A DNA stretch of 33,665 nt from positions 1 through 33,665 of IMG/VR virus record IMGVR_UViG_3300029448_000189; one strand, written 5' to 3'. Numbering within the stretch: the first letter of the stretch is position 1; each line of letters opens with the position of its first letter. A program made the position numbers and the translations under genes. This document shows positions 22,689 through 30,440 of the stretch, one piece after another. This DNA is from a virus. A model generated the notes under the pieces. The model was not told where the DNA came from and made no database searches. It worked only from the letters and a program-made list of their open reading frames with translations.

Positions 22689-23642
22689 CTATTCTATTCT
22701 TACGATGTACATATAATTATTGGTTGTGTATTGACCATTTCCTTCTATAACAACATTCGTTGTACTAGCATAATTGGATAGCAGAAATCTAAAATCAATT
22801 ACATCATTTTGAGCCAAATCCCATACTTGATTAACAACAATTTCAAATCTAATTATATCTGCACCAGCAGTCTTACTATATTGTGAAGTGCTATAATTAG
22901 GTAACACTGAACCATTTTTATAGATATATATATTAGCTACATGCTGACCATTAGCAATGGTCTGAAAATTTTCACTTTTAATTCTTCCTAAAAATAAATA
23001 TTTACCCGCTGCTGGAACTGTATATTCTTTATTGGTTGTGTTGAATGCATTGTTAGAGTTGCCAAACTCAACATAATTGAAATTCATTTTAGTTGTTGTG
23101 TTTCTTGATATTGTTTGATTTGAGCCATTTATCAAAACTTTAACTCCATTTGATAAAGTAGAGCTACCTCCACCTCCTCCACCGCCTGATTGGTCAACCC
23201 AGCTTAATATACCTGAACCATCTGTTTTTAAAACTTGACCTGCACTACCATCATCGTTTGGTAGGGTTAATGTGTAACTTGCTGCTGCACTATGTGGTGG
23301 GCCTTTAATTGTTATTCCGTGTGAGTTATTTTCACAATTAAGTTTAAATTGACCAGCACCCTTAGTAGCGTTTCCTTTAAATACAACAACACCTGAACCA
23401 TTTGGGTCTAAGTTTATTGCACCATTACTTGCGCTAACAATATCAGATGCACTTAATGTACCAGCTACAGATAAAGTTTTGCCTGATCCTATATTTAAAC
23501 CTATGCTAGTTCCTGTGCCATCTGCTTTAAAGATAGCGTCAAGAGCATCTAAGTCTGCATTAAGAGAAATACCCCAAGTATCTTCCGCTGCACCTGGTTC
23601 TGGTTTGGTTAAGTTTAGATTAGTTGTATATGTATCTGCCAT
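22689..23642 (-). CDS. Second tail fibre with shared anchor and C1q-like tip, 317 aa
   Basis: The N-terminus ([20 protein letters not shown], then DTWGISLNADLDALDAIF) is a close match to the anchor of the larger fibre. It is followed by a shaft with LPNDDGSAGQVLKTDGSGIL, a standard fibre motif, then a Gly run of eight residues (near 157) as a linker. The C-terminal ~140 residues (TVPAAGKYLFLGRIKSE; NIYIYKNG; VWDLAQNDVIDF) look like a C1q/TNF-type jelly roll that could bind host glycans or proteins. No S74 chaperone is present. The start directly follows the stop of the repeat protein. Confidence 0.8.
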   Translation of the reverse strand: MADTYTTNLNLTKPEPGAAEDTWGISLNADLDALDAIFKADGTGTSIGLNIGSGKTLSVAGTLSASDIVSASNGAINLDPNGSGVVVFKGNATKGAGQFKLNCENNSHGITIKGPPHSAAASYTLTLPNDDGSAGQVLKTDGSGILSWVDQSGGGGGGGSSTLSNGVKVLINGSNQTISRNTTTKMNFNYVEFGNSNNAFNTTNKEYTVPAAGKYLFLGRIKSENFQTIANGQHVANIYIYKNGSVLPNYSTSQYSKTAGADIIRFEIVVNQVWDLAQNDVIDFRFLLSNYASTTNVVIEGNGQYTTNNYMYIVRIE

Positions 23643-24365
23643 TTAAGCTGCCTCTTGTTTTTCTAATTCAGTCCAATTTGTTGATGGGCTTGTTTTATTT
23701 GTCCATGTTGCATCTGCAACTATCTGGTTTGTCCACGTATCGCTTGGAACAATTATATCTTCCCATTTTAAACCACCAAGGGCAACAAAGCCACTTATTT
23801 GATTTATCGTTGATGCTGAAACAAATGTAGCTCTACCTGTTGCATCAAACCCTGATGTTGCTGCTATGGTTGAAAAACCAGCAGCTTTAATAAAACCTTG
23901 TGAGTCAAAGTCTGATACTGCTGCAATCGTAGCATTAGCACCGTTTATTTTTCTTCCTACTGCATCAACATTTGATACAGCCTGTATGACTGTTGTTCCT
24001 TTATCAATTTGTGTACCAGATGCAGTTGCGTTTGATACAGCCTGTATGATTGTTGTGGCTTCATCTATTTTGGTTAAAGTAGCGGTAAGACCAGATAAAG
24101 CATTAATAGTTGCACTACTACTATCAATCTCTGTGACAGTTGCCACAAAATCTGAAGCTCCTTGAACAGTCGCTTGAGCTTGTATAGCAAGATAATTAAA
24201 TTTTGACCTTGAGTAAAAACCTGTATTAAAGCCAGTATTATTATCTATTTCTGTTGCAGTAGCGGTAGCTCCTGAAACAGATTGAATAGTTGCTTCGGCT
24301 TGAAAAGCAAGATCGTTAAACTTTGACCTTGAGTAGTAGCCTTTATTAAAGCCTATACTGGCCAT
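23643..24365 (-). CDS. Fibre-like protein built of 20-residue repeats, 240 aa
   Basis: The middle of this protein is a series of 20-residue units beginning TVQGAS, TINALS, (T)IIQAVS, VIQAVS, TIAAVS, TIAATS and TINQIS, each with a small-residue turn and an I or T near position 15. The corresponding DNA has a 60-bp period. The N-terminus holds two 40-47-residue units with YYSRSKFNDLAFQAEA and FYSRSKFNYLAIQAQA. The C-terminus has spaced Trp residues (SDTWTNQIV, DATWTNK, STNWTELE), possibly a trimerisation or docking element. The pattern fits a beta-helical or beta-spiral shaft. Placed between adaptor and fibre genes, it is likely a fibre or tail-fibre linker; no family is recognised. Confidence 0.7.
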   Translation of the reverse strand: MASIGFNKGYYSRSKFNDLAFQAEATIQSVSGATATATEIDNNTGFNTGFYSRSKFNYLAIQAQATVQGASDFVATVTEIDSSSATINALSGLTATLTKIDEATTIIQAVSNATASGTQIDKGTTVIQAVSNVDAVGRKINGANATIAAVSDFDSQGFIKAAGFSTIAATSGFDATGRATFVSASTINQISGFVALGGLKWEDIIVPSDTWTNQIVADATWTNKTSPSTNWTELEKQEAA

Positions 24366-24369
24366 GATG

Positions 24370-24762
24370 TTAAGCCAGTGTTACGTCTAAATCACCAGAG
24401 TTGAATCTAAATACATCTCCTGTGCTAACAACTTTAGATGCGGTTAAGTTTGCGTATGCTAATAAGTTGCCTGATGATGAAGCATCAAAGATACCAACTG
24501 CAACTACTGTTCCATAGTTTGCTGTAGCTGTTGGGTATTCAACCGCAGCTGAATTACTGGCTTGTGTTGGGTTAGTACCAGATACAGTAAATGCAGCAGT
24601 TTGCCTTGCGTAAGCTCCGCCTGAAACTTCTGTGCCGCCACCTGTGTCTGTTGGTGCTACTGTATATAAAGCAACGTATAAAGTTGATGGTGCTGAATAA
24701 GCATTGCCACCAAAAACATGCTCTAAAACTTTGTCTTCTAAATAATCTGTAAATCCAGCCAT
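24370..24762 (-). CDS. Conserved phage structural protein, 130 aa
   Basis: The sequence MAGFTDYLEDKVLEHVFGG followed by STLYVALYTVAPTDTGGGTE and VSGGAYARQ is a pattern I recognise from many tailed phages and gene-transfer-agent-like clusters (ALYT...P..TGGGTEVSGGxYAR). It is thought to be a virion component of the tail or head surface. The C-terminal half is beta-rich. It lies between the adaptor and fibre genes. The exact location in the virion is not known. Confidence 0.75.
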   Translation of the reverse strand: MAGFTDYLEDKVLEHVFGGNAYSAPSTLYVALYTVAPTDTGGGTEVSGGAYARQTAAFTVSGTNPTQASNSAAVEYPTATANYGTVVAVGIFDASSSGNLLAYANLTASKVVSTGDVFRFNSGDLDVTLA

Positions 24763-24776
24763 TCTATTCTCCTTTA

Positions 24777-25424
24777 TTAATTACCGTAGTAATAATTTTT
24801 CTTTTGTCTTTTTCCGTAAGTTCTTCTTCTCATCATTAAAGAACCTTTACCAAATGAAGCTTTCTCTTGTTCAAGTCTCATTTCTTCTAATGCCTTCTCA
24901 AATTGTTGAGTAAACATTGGTATTCTTTCGTCTTCCATCAAAAAAATAGAAGCGTGTTTTAATGCACCATATAAATAAACATCTGGGTGCGAGACTGATA
25001 CAAAGTTACTTGTATTGGAATCACTTAATGCAGATATTTTAGCATAGTAAGTTAGCTGTAGGGTATATTGTCCATCAGGAGTTGGTGCTAATTCGATGGA
25101 GTCATCAACCATTGCATAATATACTGGTTGACCTACAGAGTTGTTATTTGATTTTCTATAGACATCTAGTGACTCTATAGATTGTTGAAATAAAGGACTG
25201 AAATCGTTTGATGTAATTTCTACATTAATTGCCTCTATCCAATCTGTTGGAACTGCTAAGTATTGTGAGTCAGCTGTAGCAGTTGCTCTTTTAATCATGT
25301 CTTTGGTTCTTAATCGTCTATTAAGTTCTGCCTCAACATTGTCGATAAACGTATCTATATCAGACGTTAAATCTGATCTATTTAGATAATTTGCTATTGC
25401 TGTTTTTAATTCTGCATATGTCAT
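24777..25424 (-). CDS. Head-tail adaptor protein (gp4-like), 215 aa
   Basis: The helical N-terminus (YAELKTAIANYLNRSDL; FIDNVEAELNRRLRTKDM) followed by a beta segment (YLAVPTDWIEAINVEI) and a helical region near 150-185 match phage adaptor proteins of podoviruses, which dock under the portal and start tail assembly. The C-terminus is very basic and Tyr-rich (MMRRRTYGKRQKKNYYYGN). It follows the capsid by one gene, as gp4 does in P22-like order, and its start overlaps the previous stop by 4 nt. Confidence 0.75.
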   Translation of the reverse strand: MTYAELKTAIANYLNRSDLTSDIDTFIDNVEAELNRRLRTKDMIKRATATADSQYLAVPTDWIEAINVEITSNDFSPLFQQSIESLDVYRKSNNNSVGQPVYYAMVDDSIELAPTPDGQYTLQLTYYAKISALSDSNTSNFVSVSHPDVYLYGALKHASIFLMEDERIPMFTQQFEKALEEMRLEQEKASFGKGSLMMRRRTYGKRQKKNYYYGN

Positions 25425-25720
25425 ACTTTACCTTGCCAAGTTCTAAATACTTTATTATCTGGGTCGTTGAGCCATTGTTTCCATTTAGCTCTATCCTTTG
25501 ACCAGCCTTCGCGTAATGCCTTTTGCCAAATTACCATGGGTACTTCAGCAATGTGTCGCATATCTTTTCCAGGCTTAGGTGTATTGTCTCTTAGTTTCTT
25601 AACGTGGTCAATGACGGGAGCAACATCTTGAGTCGTGTGATAAACCAACTTGTCATCTTCAGTAATGAACTCTGATTTGTAACCAGTTTTATGGTCAGTG
25701 ATTGTACGTTTTGTTGCCAT
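25421..25720 (-). CDS. Conserved hypothetical protein after capsid, 99 aa
   Basis: The basic, Trp-rich C-terminal half (VPMVIWQKALREGWSKDR; AKWKQWLNDPDNKVFRTWQGKV is the end of it, read in two parts) resembles a small protein found after the capsid gene in related phages. It may be a head-completion or DNA-contact protein. It is separated from the capsid gene by a hairpin (25734-25753) and overlaps the adaptor start. Confidence 0.65.
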   Translation of the reverse strand: MATKRTITDHKTGYKSEFITEDDKLVYHTTQDVAPVIDHVKKLRDNTPKPGKDMRHIAEVPMVIWQKALREGWSKDRAKWKQWLNDPDNKVFRTWQGKV

Positions 25721-25733
25721 ATTAAATAAGGGC

Positions 25734-25753
25734 GGGAGAGCCGAAGCTCTCCC
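25734..25753 (-). other. Perfect hairpin with TTCG loop after the capsid gene
   Basis: On the minus strand, GGGAGAGC pairs with GCTCTCCC around the very stable tetraloop TTCG. It lies 15 nt after the capsid stop. No T-run follows, so it should not be a full terminator; it may protect the 3' end of capsid mRNA or reduce read-through and so set capsid over tail protein levels. Confidence 0.75.
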
Positions 25754-25768
25754 TAAATTCTAACTAAC

Positions 25769-26710
25769 TTATGAAGTAGTTAAGTCAGCAACTATACCGT
25801 GAGCAGCTTCGTTGCTCATTTCTAGTCCGTACTCAGTTACAAGCATCTTAGTCATTGCATCTCCAACAGTAGCGATATCAACTGTTTTAAAGTCTCTTAG
25901 GTAAGAAACTTTAGCATAGTCTGGATCAACTAATAATAGTGATCTTTCTCTACTGAAGTTAGATGGAATAATTTTTAGTTCACCAAAGTCTGAAGCATAA
26001 ATAGAAACAGAAGCCTCTACTGTATTTGCATCAACCATTTGTCTAGCTGAACTTCTACCTGTGAAACCAGATATTTTCTGCTTGTTTACAGGACCACAGA
26101 TTGCCATTGAAGGCTCTCCACCGTTTGAGAAACAAGATTGTAATACTGCTTTAAGTAAAGGTTCAGTTAAAGCTCTTTGAGTTCCGTCTGTTGGAGCTGT
26201 TCCGCCACCAGTAGGAGTTGAGCCTGCTGCATTACTTACGTTAGATTTCATCCAAGATTCAAAACCACCAGTTACTCTTGCTGTTGTAGCATTACCAGTT
26301 GTTTTAGCGCCTTTTTGACAAAGAGCAGATTCCATGTCTCTTTTCAATGCTTTAGCCATAATAGCTAATTGATGAGCCATTTCTGATTTCTTACCAGCTG
26401 GGTCAGATGCTTGTTGAGAACCAGATACAGTTGCGTCTCTTGAAGAGATCATTGCAACATTACTAACTCTTGATGTAGCTGTAGAAGCTGAAGTAGCTCC
26501 GTCTAATCTAAAGCCTTCTAGTTCACCTGTCATATCAACAGTTGGTAGGGTTTCTGTTTGCCAATCGAAAACTACGTTCTTGATTGAGTTTTTACCAATA
26601 GCACTCATAAAAGGAGTAGCTTGTGGTGAGATGTTATAAATTACGTCACTCAGTTGTTCTCTATCGGAAGTCGCTGAGTAAGTATCAAATGCGTTTGTTA
26701 CTTTTGCCAT
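25769..26710 (-). CDS. Major capsid protein, 313 aa
   Basis: This is the building block of the icosahedral head. The N-terminus (FDTYSATSDREQLSDVIYNI, then SPQATPFMSAIGK) and the following TLPTVDMTGELEGF and MISSRDATVSGSQQASD belong to the DUF5309/SU10-type HK97-fold capsid family common in marine phages. The C-terminal half holds IYASDFGELKIIPSNF and LLLVDPDYAKVSYLRDFKTV, also typical. The gene follows the scaffold gene and precedes a hairpin, as expected for the most abundant product. Codon use looks like that of its neighbours. Confidence 0.9.
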   Translation of the reverse strand: MAKVTNAFDTYSATSDREQLSDVIYNISPQATPFMSAIGKNSIKNVVFDWQTETLPTVDMTGELEGFRLDGATSASTATSRVSNVAMISSRDATVSGSQQASDPAGKKSEMAHQLAIMAKALKRDMESALCQKGAKTTGNATTARVTGGFESWMKSNVSNAAGSTPTGGGTAPTDGTQRALTEPLLKAVLQSCFSNGGEPSMAICGPVNKQKISGFTGRSSARQMVDANTVEASVSIYASDFGELKIIPSNFSRERSLLLVDPDYAKVSYLRDFKTVDIATVGDAMTKMLVTEYGLEMSNEAAHGIVADLTTS

Positions 26711-26737
26711 GATATTTATTTCCTATGTTTAAAAAGT

Positions 26738-27733
26738 TTATATTAATTGTTCAAATAATTTAGCTGCATCCTGGACCTTTCCAGTCTTAGCTAATTTTTG
26801 ACGCGCTCTTTTCACAGGAGTTGTTGTCTTAGGTACGTTTGAAGTGCCAGGTCTTGCAGTACGAGCAACTGCTTTCTTTTCAGTTGGTTTCACTTTGGTC
26901 GCTTGTTGTGTCTTATGTTGTAGCCATGCGTTTCTTAAACCAAGTAAAACTCGGTAGTCATAAACACTGTCCATCTCTTGAGGTGTGTACCCCAAAACAT
27001 TAACACCATAATCACGAATTGCCATCTTTTCTTTTGATGCCATTTCGTTATCTTGCCATTCTGGTATTTGTTCAAGCAGTTGTTGATTACCGTATTCAAC
27101 AAATTGTTGAAGTTTCTTTTGCTGTTCGGCTTGAGACTCTTGTTGGAGTCTTTGTGCTTCAGCTTGTACGGCTTGCATCTTTTGCTTTTTTTCATTCCAG
27201 ATGTCTTTTTCACGGACATAGGCAATAGGGTCAGCTTCGTAAAGTGCGTTCCAATCTGGCTCGTTTTCTAACTCGCCTTTCAAAGTCGATTCCATCTTTG
27301 GTAACAACTGTGAGTAAATTGCGTCTTTTTGAGAAACCTCTTGTTGTTGAGCTTCAACAACTTTTCGCTGTTGAGCTAACTCCTGAGTTTTTCTCGTATA
27401 ATCTCTTTGGCGACTGTATCCGTTTTGGAGTTCTTCAAGCGTGACCTGTGTATCTTCACCATCTACTTTAATTGTATATAGCTGTGGTTGCTCGGACTCC
27501 TCTTCTTCGACTTGATCTTCTTGGAGTTCTTCTTCTTCGGCAGCTTCTAGTTCTTCTTCAAAAGGTTCGTCATCTTCGATAACTTCCTGTTGGTCGACTA
27601 ACTCTTCAGTTGCCTCTTCTTCTATTTCGTTTTCTGGTTGTTCCGATGGAGTCAAAAAACTTTCAAAAGATTGTTCTGTCTCTTGCATGTTTGTTTGTAA
27701 ACCAATCGGCTTTGCGTTGTTGGTCATAATCAT
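26738..27733 (-). CDS. Capsid scaffolding protein, 331 aa
   Basis: The location just before the major capsid gene and the composition both point to a scaffold. Residues about 30-82 are extremely acidic (EELEAAEEEELQEDQVEEEE), a compact folded patch (LYTIKVDGEDTQVTLEELQNG) follows, then a long Gln-rich coiled coil (about 115-215), and the C-terminus is strongly basic (VKRARQKLAKTGKVQDAAK), the part that binds coat protein in other scaffolds. No protease motif is visible. The N-terminus starts MIMTNN; ATG 27727 is an equally possible start. Confidence 0.82.
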   Translation of the reverse strand: MIMTNNAKPIGLQTNMQETEQSFESFLTPSEQPENEIEEEATEELVDQQEVIEDDEPFEEELEAAEEEELQEDQVEEEESEQPQLYTIKVDGEDTQVTLEELQNGYSRQRDYTRKTQELAQQRKVVEAQQQEVSQKDAIYSQLLPKMESTLKGELENEPDWNALYEADPIAYVREKDIWNEKKQKMQAVQAEAQRLQQESQAEQQKKLQQFVEYGNQQLLEQIPEWQDNEMASKEKMAIRDYGVNVLGYTPQEMDSVYDYRVLLGLRNAWLQHKTQQATKVKPTEKKAVARTARPGTSNVPKTTTPVKRARQKLAKTGKVQDAAKLFEQLI

Positions 27734-27778
27734 TCCTTAAAAATGTAAAGTAATATTTTAACAATACTTAGTTAAATT

Positions 27779-28039
27779 TTACACAACTTTGTGCAATCTT
27801 CCTAGTTGGGCTTTTGTGATTTTACCCTTCTCTACGATTATACGCAGATGTCTTTCAACCTCTGGTAGTAGTTTAATTGCTTTGTGTAAATTTTCTCTTT
27901 TACTTATATCATCTTGCTTGGATGATAACCATAAATTTATGTATTCATTTTTAAGTTCTTCGATTGCGTTTGTAAAAGTTTCAGCGTTAAGTATTAACTC
28001 TGCTTCGTTTGAATTTAAAATCTCTTCTTGTGACGGCAT
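27779..28039 (-). CDS. Hypothetical helical protein, 86 aa
   Basis: This charged, wholly helical protein (EELKNEYINLWLSSKQDDI; LLPEVERHLRIIVEKG) is encoded between the Pro-rich structural protein and the scaffold. It lacks membrane spans. It may be a small head accessory protein or an assembly factor. No family is recognised. Confidence 0.65.
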   Translation of the reverse strand: MPSQEEILNSNEAELILNAETFTNAIEELKNEYINLWLSSKQDDISKRENLHKAIKLLPEVERHLRIIVEKGKITKAQLGRLHKVV

Positions 28040-28042
28040 AAA

Positions 28043-29119
28043 TTATCTTCCAAATTTATAAATGTTTGAATAATCAATCCCAGGATTGAATGAAGAAGTA
28101 GGAGCTGGACTAGCACTTGGTGAAGGACTAGGTGAAAAATCATTTTGGAAAGAATTAGAAATATTTTTTGCTAATCCCAATCCCGGTACTGCCATTGGAA
28201 TTGCTGCTTCCATAAATGCTGGTATACCTAAATTAATTGCACTACCTATTGGTAGTTCTTCTTTATAAGTATCCATATTGATTGGAGACTTATTTATAAA
28301 TTCATCAAGTTCAACCTGATATTGATTTCTTACACCATCATCAGCTGGCATTTGTGATAGTTCATTTTTATTAGAAATTAAATTTAGTAACTCTTCTTGC
28401 GATGAAAATTTTGCTGTTTCTTGTGGAGTAAATGTATTAGCTATGTCTAAACCAGGCTGTCTATTACTTGGAATCATGTCGATAAATGTTTCAGGTATTT
28501 CTGGAATAAACTCAACACCAGTATTCATATCAACTGGTCCCTGTGTTAATTTTCTAGGAATGAAACTATCGTCATCAATAAAGTTTGTCATATCATCTAT
28601 AAATATTTGATCGTTTCTTTTTTCTGATATTGGAGGCATTGGCATATCCACTGGACCTTGCATTGGTCCTGGTATATTTGGAAAGTTTATTCCTGATTCT
28701 AATAGTTTTTTACTTATAGCATCTATATCTATATTATCGTTGTACTGAAAGTCTGGTATGGGTAGTGTTGACTCTTTTGGATTGCCACCAAATATATCTC
28801 TTAATGGCGGCATCTTTTTTTTACCATAGGTATCATCAAATATTGTTACACCACCAATGCCTGTACCTAAAAAGCTAGGATCATCTGGTGCTGGTAATTT
28901 TTCTGGCGGTGGTGGGGGTGGTTCTACAGGAGTTGTACCAACAGGTGTATTTAATTGCTCTTGTGTATAACCCATTGGTTGTTCAGGAGAATAACTTACG
29001 CCAGGTGCAATAACTTGTGACATTGGCATACCGCCTGCTATAGAACGTGCATAGTTTCCACCGCTAGTAAAATTTGAGTCTTTTGTTAAGTTTGCTAAAA
29101 AATCTGCTAATGTTGACAT
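28043..29119 (-). CDS. Pro-rich putative structural protein, 358 aa
   Basis: The protein is unusually rich in Pro, Asn, Asp and Ile and looks partly disordered: a Pro run (TPVEPPPPPPEKLPAPDD, about residues 63-80), repeated GPVDM motifs (MQGPVDMPMP and TQGPVDMNTG), and a Ser/Pro/Ala tail (SPSPSPSASPAPTSS). A Gly/Ala-rich hydrophobic stretch near 295-315 (AAIPMAVPGLGLA) could touch membrane. It lies between the lysis cassette and the scaffold gene. A virion role is inferred only from position. Confidence 0.6.
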   Translation of the reverse strand: MSTLADFLANLTKDSNFTSGGNYARSIAGGMPMSQVIAPGVSYSPEQPMGYTQEQLNTPVGTTPVEPPPPPPEKLPAPDDPSFLGTGIGGVTIFDDTYGKKKMPPLRDIFGGNPKESTLPIPDFQYNDNIDIDAISKKLLESGINFPNIPGPMQGPVDMPMPPISEKRNDQIFIDDMTNFIDDDSFIPRKLTQGPVDMNTGVEFIPEIPETFIDMIPSNRQPGLDIANTFTPQETAKFSSQEELLNLISNKNELSQMPADDGVRNQYQVELDEFINKSPINMDTYKEELPIGSAINLGIPAFMEAAIPMAVPGLGLAKNISNSFQNDFSPSPSPSASPAPTSSFNPGIDYSNIYKFGR

Positions 29120-29128
29120 AATTAATTC

Positions 29129-29365
29129 CTATCCTGCTATTAGTTTATCAATTTTTTCATCTAATTTGTCTAATCTATCGAAAATTCTTTGCATATCTAA
29201 ATGAAGGTCTTGTTTGGTTGCGTAGCGTGATGGGATTTCTTCTCTGGTTTTATTGAGGAGTATTTCTACTCGTTTAATATCTGAAGCGTTAGTTCTAATA
29301 CTATAGATAATAGGAACATACACTAACGTAATGATTGCGTTCCAAAATAAAATAGGGTTGTCCAT
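29129..29365 (-). CDS. Small TM plus coiled-coil protein, probable lysis accessory, 78 aa
   Basis: The chosen start is ATG 29365, which overlaps the endolysin stop (TGATG); an in-frame TTG at 29377 is also possible. An N-terminal span (ILFWNAIITLVYVPIIYSI) is followed by a charged coiled coil (MQRIFDRLDKLDEKIDKLI). This layout is seen in inner-membrane spanin-like or holin-associated proteins next to endolysins. No outer-membrane lipoprotein partner was seen. It could be an anti-holin or an Rz-like protein. Confidence 0.65.
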   Translation of the reverse strand: MDNPILFWNAIITLVYVPIIYSIRTNASDIKRVEILLNKTREEIPSRYATKQDLHLDMQRIFDRLDKLDEKIDKLIAG

Positions 29366-29736
29366 CAATAACTCCAAATGTGTGGTCTTGGTCTGTTTGT
29401 TTGTTCTTCCGAAATATCTAAATGTATAAATCGAGAATTGCCTTTTTGGTTTACGCCAATACCAGTAAATCCATAATCTCTAGCTTTCGATACAATCTGG
29501 AGTGCTTTGTCTCCTCTTACATATACATCAGCAGCTAGTCCTTCTGCATGAGTTCCTGGAGTTTTCTTCCTTGCTTCTACGGGGTGGTCTTCACACCTGT
29601 ACCCAGAAGTTATAATAAAGGGAAAATCCAGCTCTGTTCTTAGTGATTGTAACTTATTTATTAGTTCGTGTGAAATACCATTTTTACCACAATGTTTGCA
29701 AGCAAACTCTTCTTCTTTGAAATTTTCCCAAGACAT
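29365..29736 (-). CDS. Endolysin, M15-type zinc peptidase, 123 aa
   Basis: This is a Peptidase_M15_3/VanY-type protein that should cleave peptide cross-links of peptidoglycan at the end of infection. The zinc ligands are visible as H63 and D70 in GTHAEGLAAD and H105 in FIHLD, and the family motif SGYRC is at 44-48. It also has a CxxC (residues 13-16). There is no signal peptide, so it should depend on the adjacent holin. Its start overlaps the holin stop by one base, and the next lysis gene starts on its stop. Confidence 0.88.
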   Translation of the reverse strand: MSWENFKEEEFACKHCGKNGISHELINKLQSLRTELDFPFIITSGYRCEDHPVEARKKTPGTHAEGLAADVYVRGDKALQIVSKARDYGFTGIGVNQKGNSRFIHLDISEEQTNRPRPHIWSY

Positions 29737-30107
29737 TATTTTCCTACGCCCTTAATACGTTCATACGACCTCATTCCGCCAAGACCAAGCATACCCATAA
29801 GCACAGGTAGCATAGTTGATGTATCTGCTTGCGGTACGATAATACCAAAAGGAGCCGCGAGTGGACTGATTAAAAAGTTTACAGCAAAACCACATACACA
29901 TATCCAAGCTGTAGCTGGTCGCCAAGAAGATTGAAACCAATTACCTTTTGCCTCTTCTTTATTTACATCTATTTGTGCTTTAGCAATCTCATGGATGTGC
30001 CTTTCAGACATAGTTGCAATTTCATGTGCAATCTTTTGTTTCGTGTCTGCGTCTGGAATGAACTTATCAAGAAGTTCGCTTACTGGTTTTATTAGTTTTT
30101 CTATCAT
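29736..30107 (-). CDS. Three-TM holin (GTA_holin_3TM type), 123 aa
   Basis: This protein would form the lethal membrane hole that releases the endolysin. The N-terminal half is amphipathic and charged (residues 1-55). NWFQSSWRPATAWICV, then GFAVNFLISPLAAPFGIIV and MLPVLMGMLGLGGM, give two to three hydrophobic segments. The WFQSSWRP entry motif is typical of the gene-transfer-agent-type holin family. It is immediately followed by the peptidase, so the assignment is well supported by context. Confidence 0.85.
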   Translation of the reverse strand: MIEKLIKPVSELLDKFIPDADTKQKIAHEIATMSERHIHEIAKAQIDVNKEEAKGNWFQSSWRPATAWICVCGFAVNFLISPLAAPFGIIVPQADTSTMLPVLMGMLGLGGMRSYERIKGVGK

Positions 30108-30189
30108 AATTTCTTAGTTTGATTAATGCTTTTAATTTGGAAAAAGAATTAACTGTTTGTTTTTTTGGTTTCTGTTGTTTTGTATTCAT
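30067..30189 (-). CDS. Possible small basic protein, 40 aa
   Basis: An ORF runs from ATG 30189 to TGA 30067 and encodes a very basic peptide (MNTKQQKPKKQTVNSFSKLK). It overlaps the holin start by 41 nt, has no strong ribosome site and may be a chance frame in a Lys-rich region. It is listed because the neighbourhood is full of similar small basic genes. Confidence 0.3.
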   Translation of the reverse strand: MNTKQQKPKKQTVNSFSKLKALIKLRNYDRKTNKTSKRTS

Positions 30190-30265
30190 GTGAATATTTA
30201 TTAAAAAGTTTTTCTGCCTTTCTTTTAAAAGACCATTCTAAAAATTTACCAAGTAAGTAAGACAA
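30149..30265 (-). CDS. Possible small helical protein with TTG start, 38 aa
   Basis: From TTG 30265 to TAA 30149 the frame encodes LSYLLGKFLEWSFKRKAEKL, then FNKYSHEYKTTETKKTNS. It is amphipathic and protein-like, and the frame stays open further upstream (VKELRKKLKLKSS) without any ATG. The start is therefore unclear. It competes with the 40-aa ORF in another frame; at most one is likely real. Confidence 0.35.
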   Translation of the reverse strand: MSYLLGKFLEWSFKRKAEKLFNKYSHEYKTTETKKTNS

Positions 30266-30272
30266 GCTACTT

Positions 30273-30440
30273 TTAAGCTTTAGCTTTTTTCTTAGCTCTT
30301 TTACTTAACTCGTTAAAATGAAATAACTTTACACTTGTTTTAGTGTGAGATTTATTTGTATGTAAATCTCCATTAGGCATTTTGTGTGTATTGCCCTTAT
30401 GTTCAGTTCCATCTCTTTTGTAATGTTTAACGCCTTTCAT
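30273..30440 (-). CDS. Small conserved phage protein, 55 aa (KGVKHY type)
   Basis: Found by hand translation, the ORF starts at ATG 30440 on the previous stop (TAATG) and ends at TAA 30273. The sequence MKGVKHYKRDGTEHKGNTHK followed by MPNGDLHTNKSHTKTS and LFHFNEL resembles a small His-rich protein I recognise from many podoviruses (KGVKHY..DG.....HKM..G..H). It is basic, without a known function, and may be a virion or DNA-binding component. Confidence 0.65.
   Translation of the reverse strand: MKGVKHYKRDGTEHKGNTHKMPNGDLHTNKSHTKTSVKLFHFNELSKRAKKKAKA

Noticed and set aside
20469-24365. Diversity-generating retroelement target in the fibre region
   Set aside because: No reverse transcriptase and no template/variable repeat pair with adenine-specific differences was seen.
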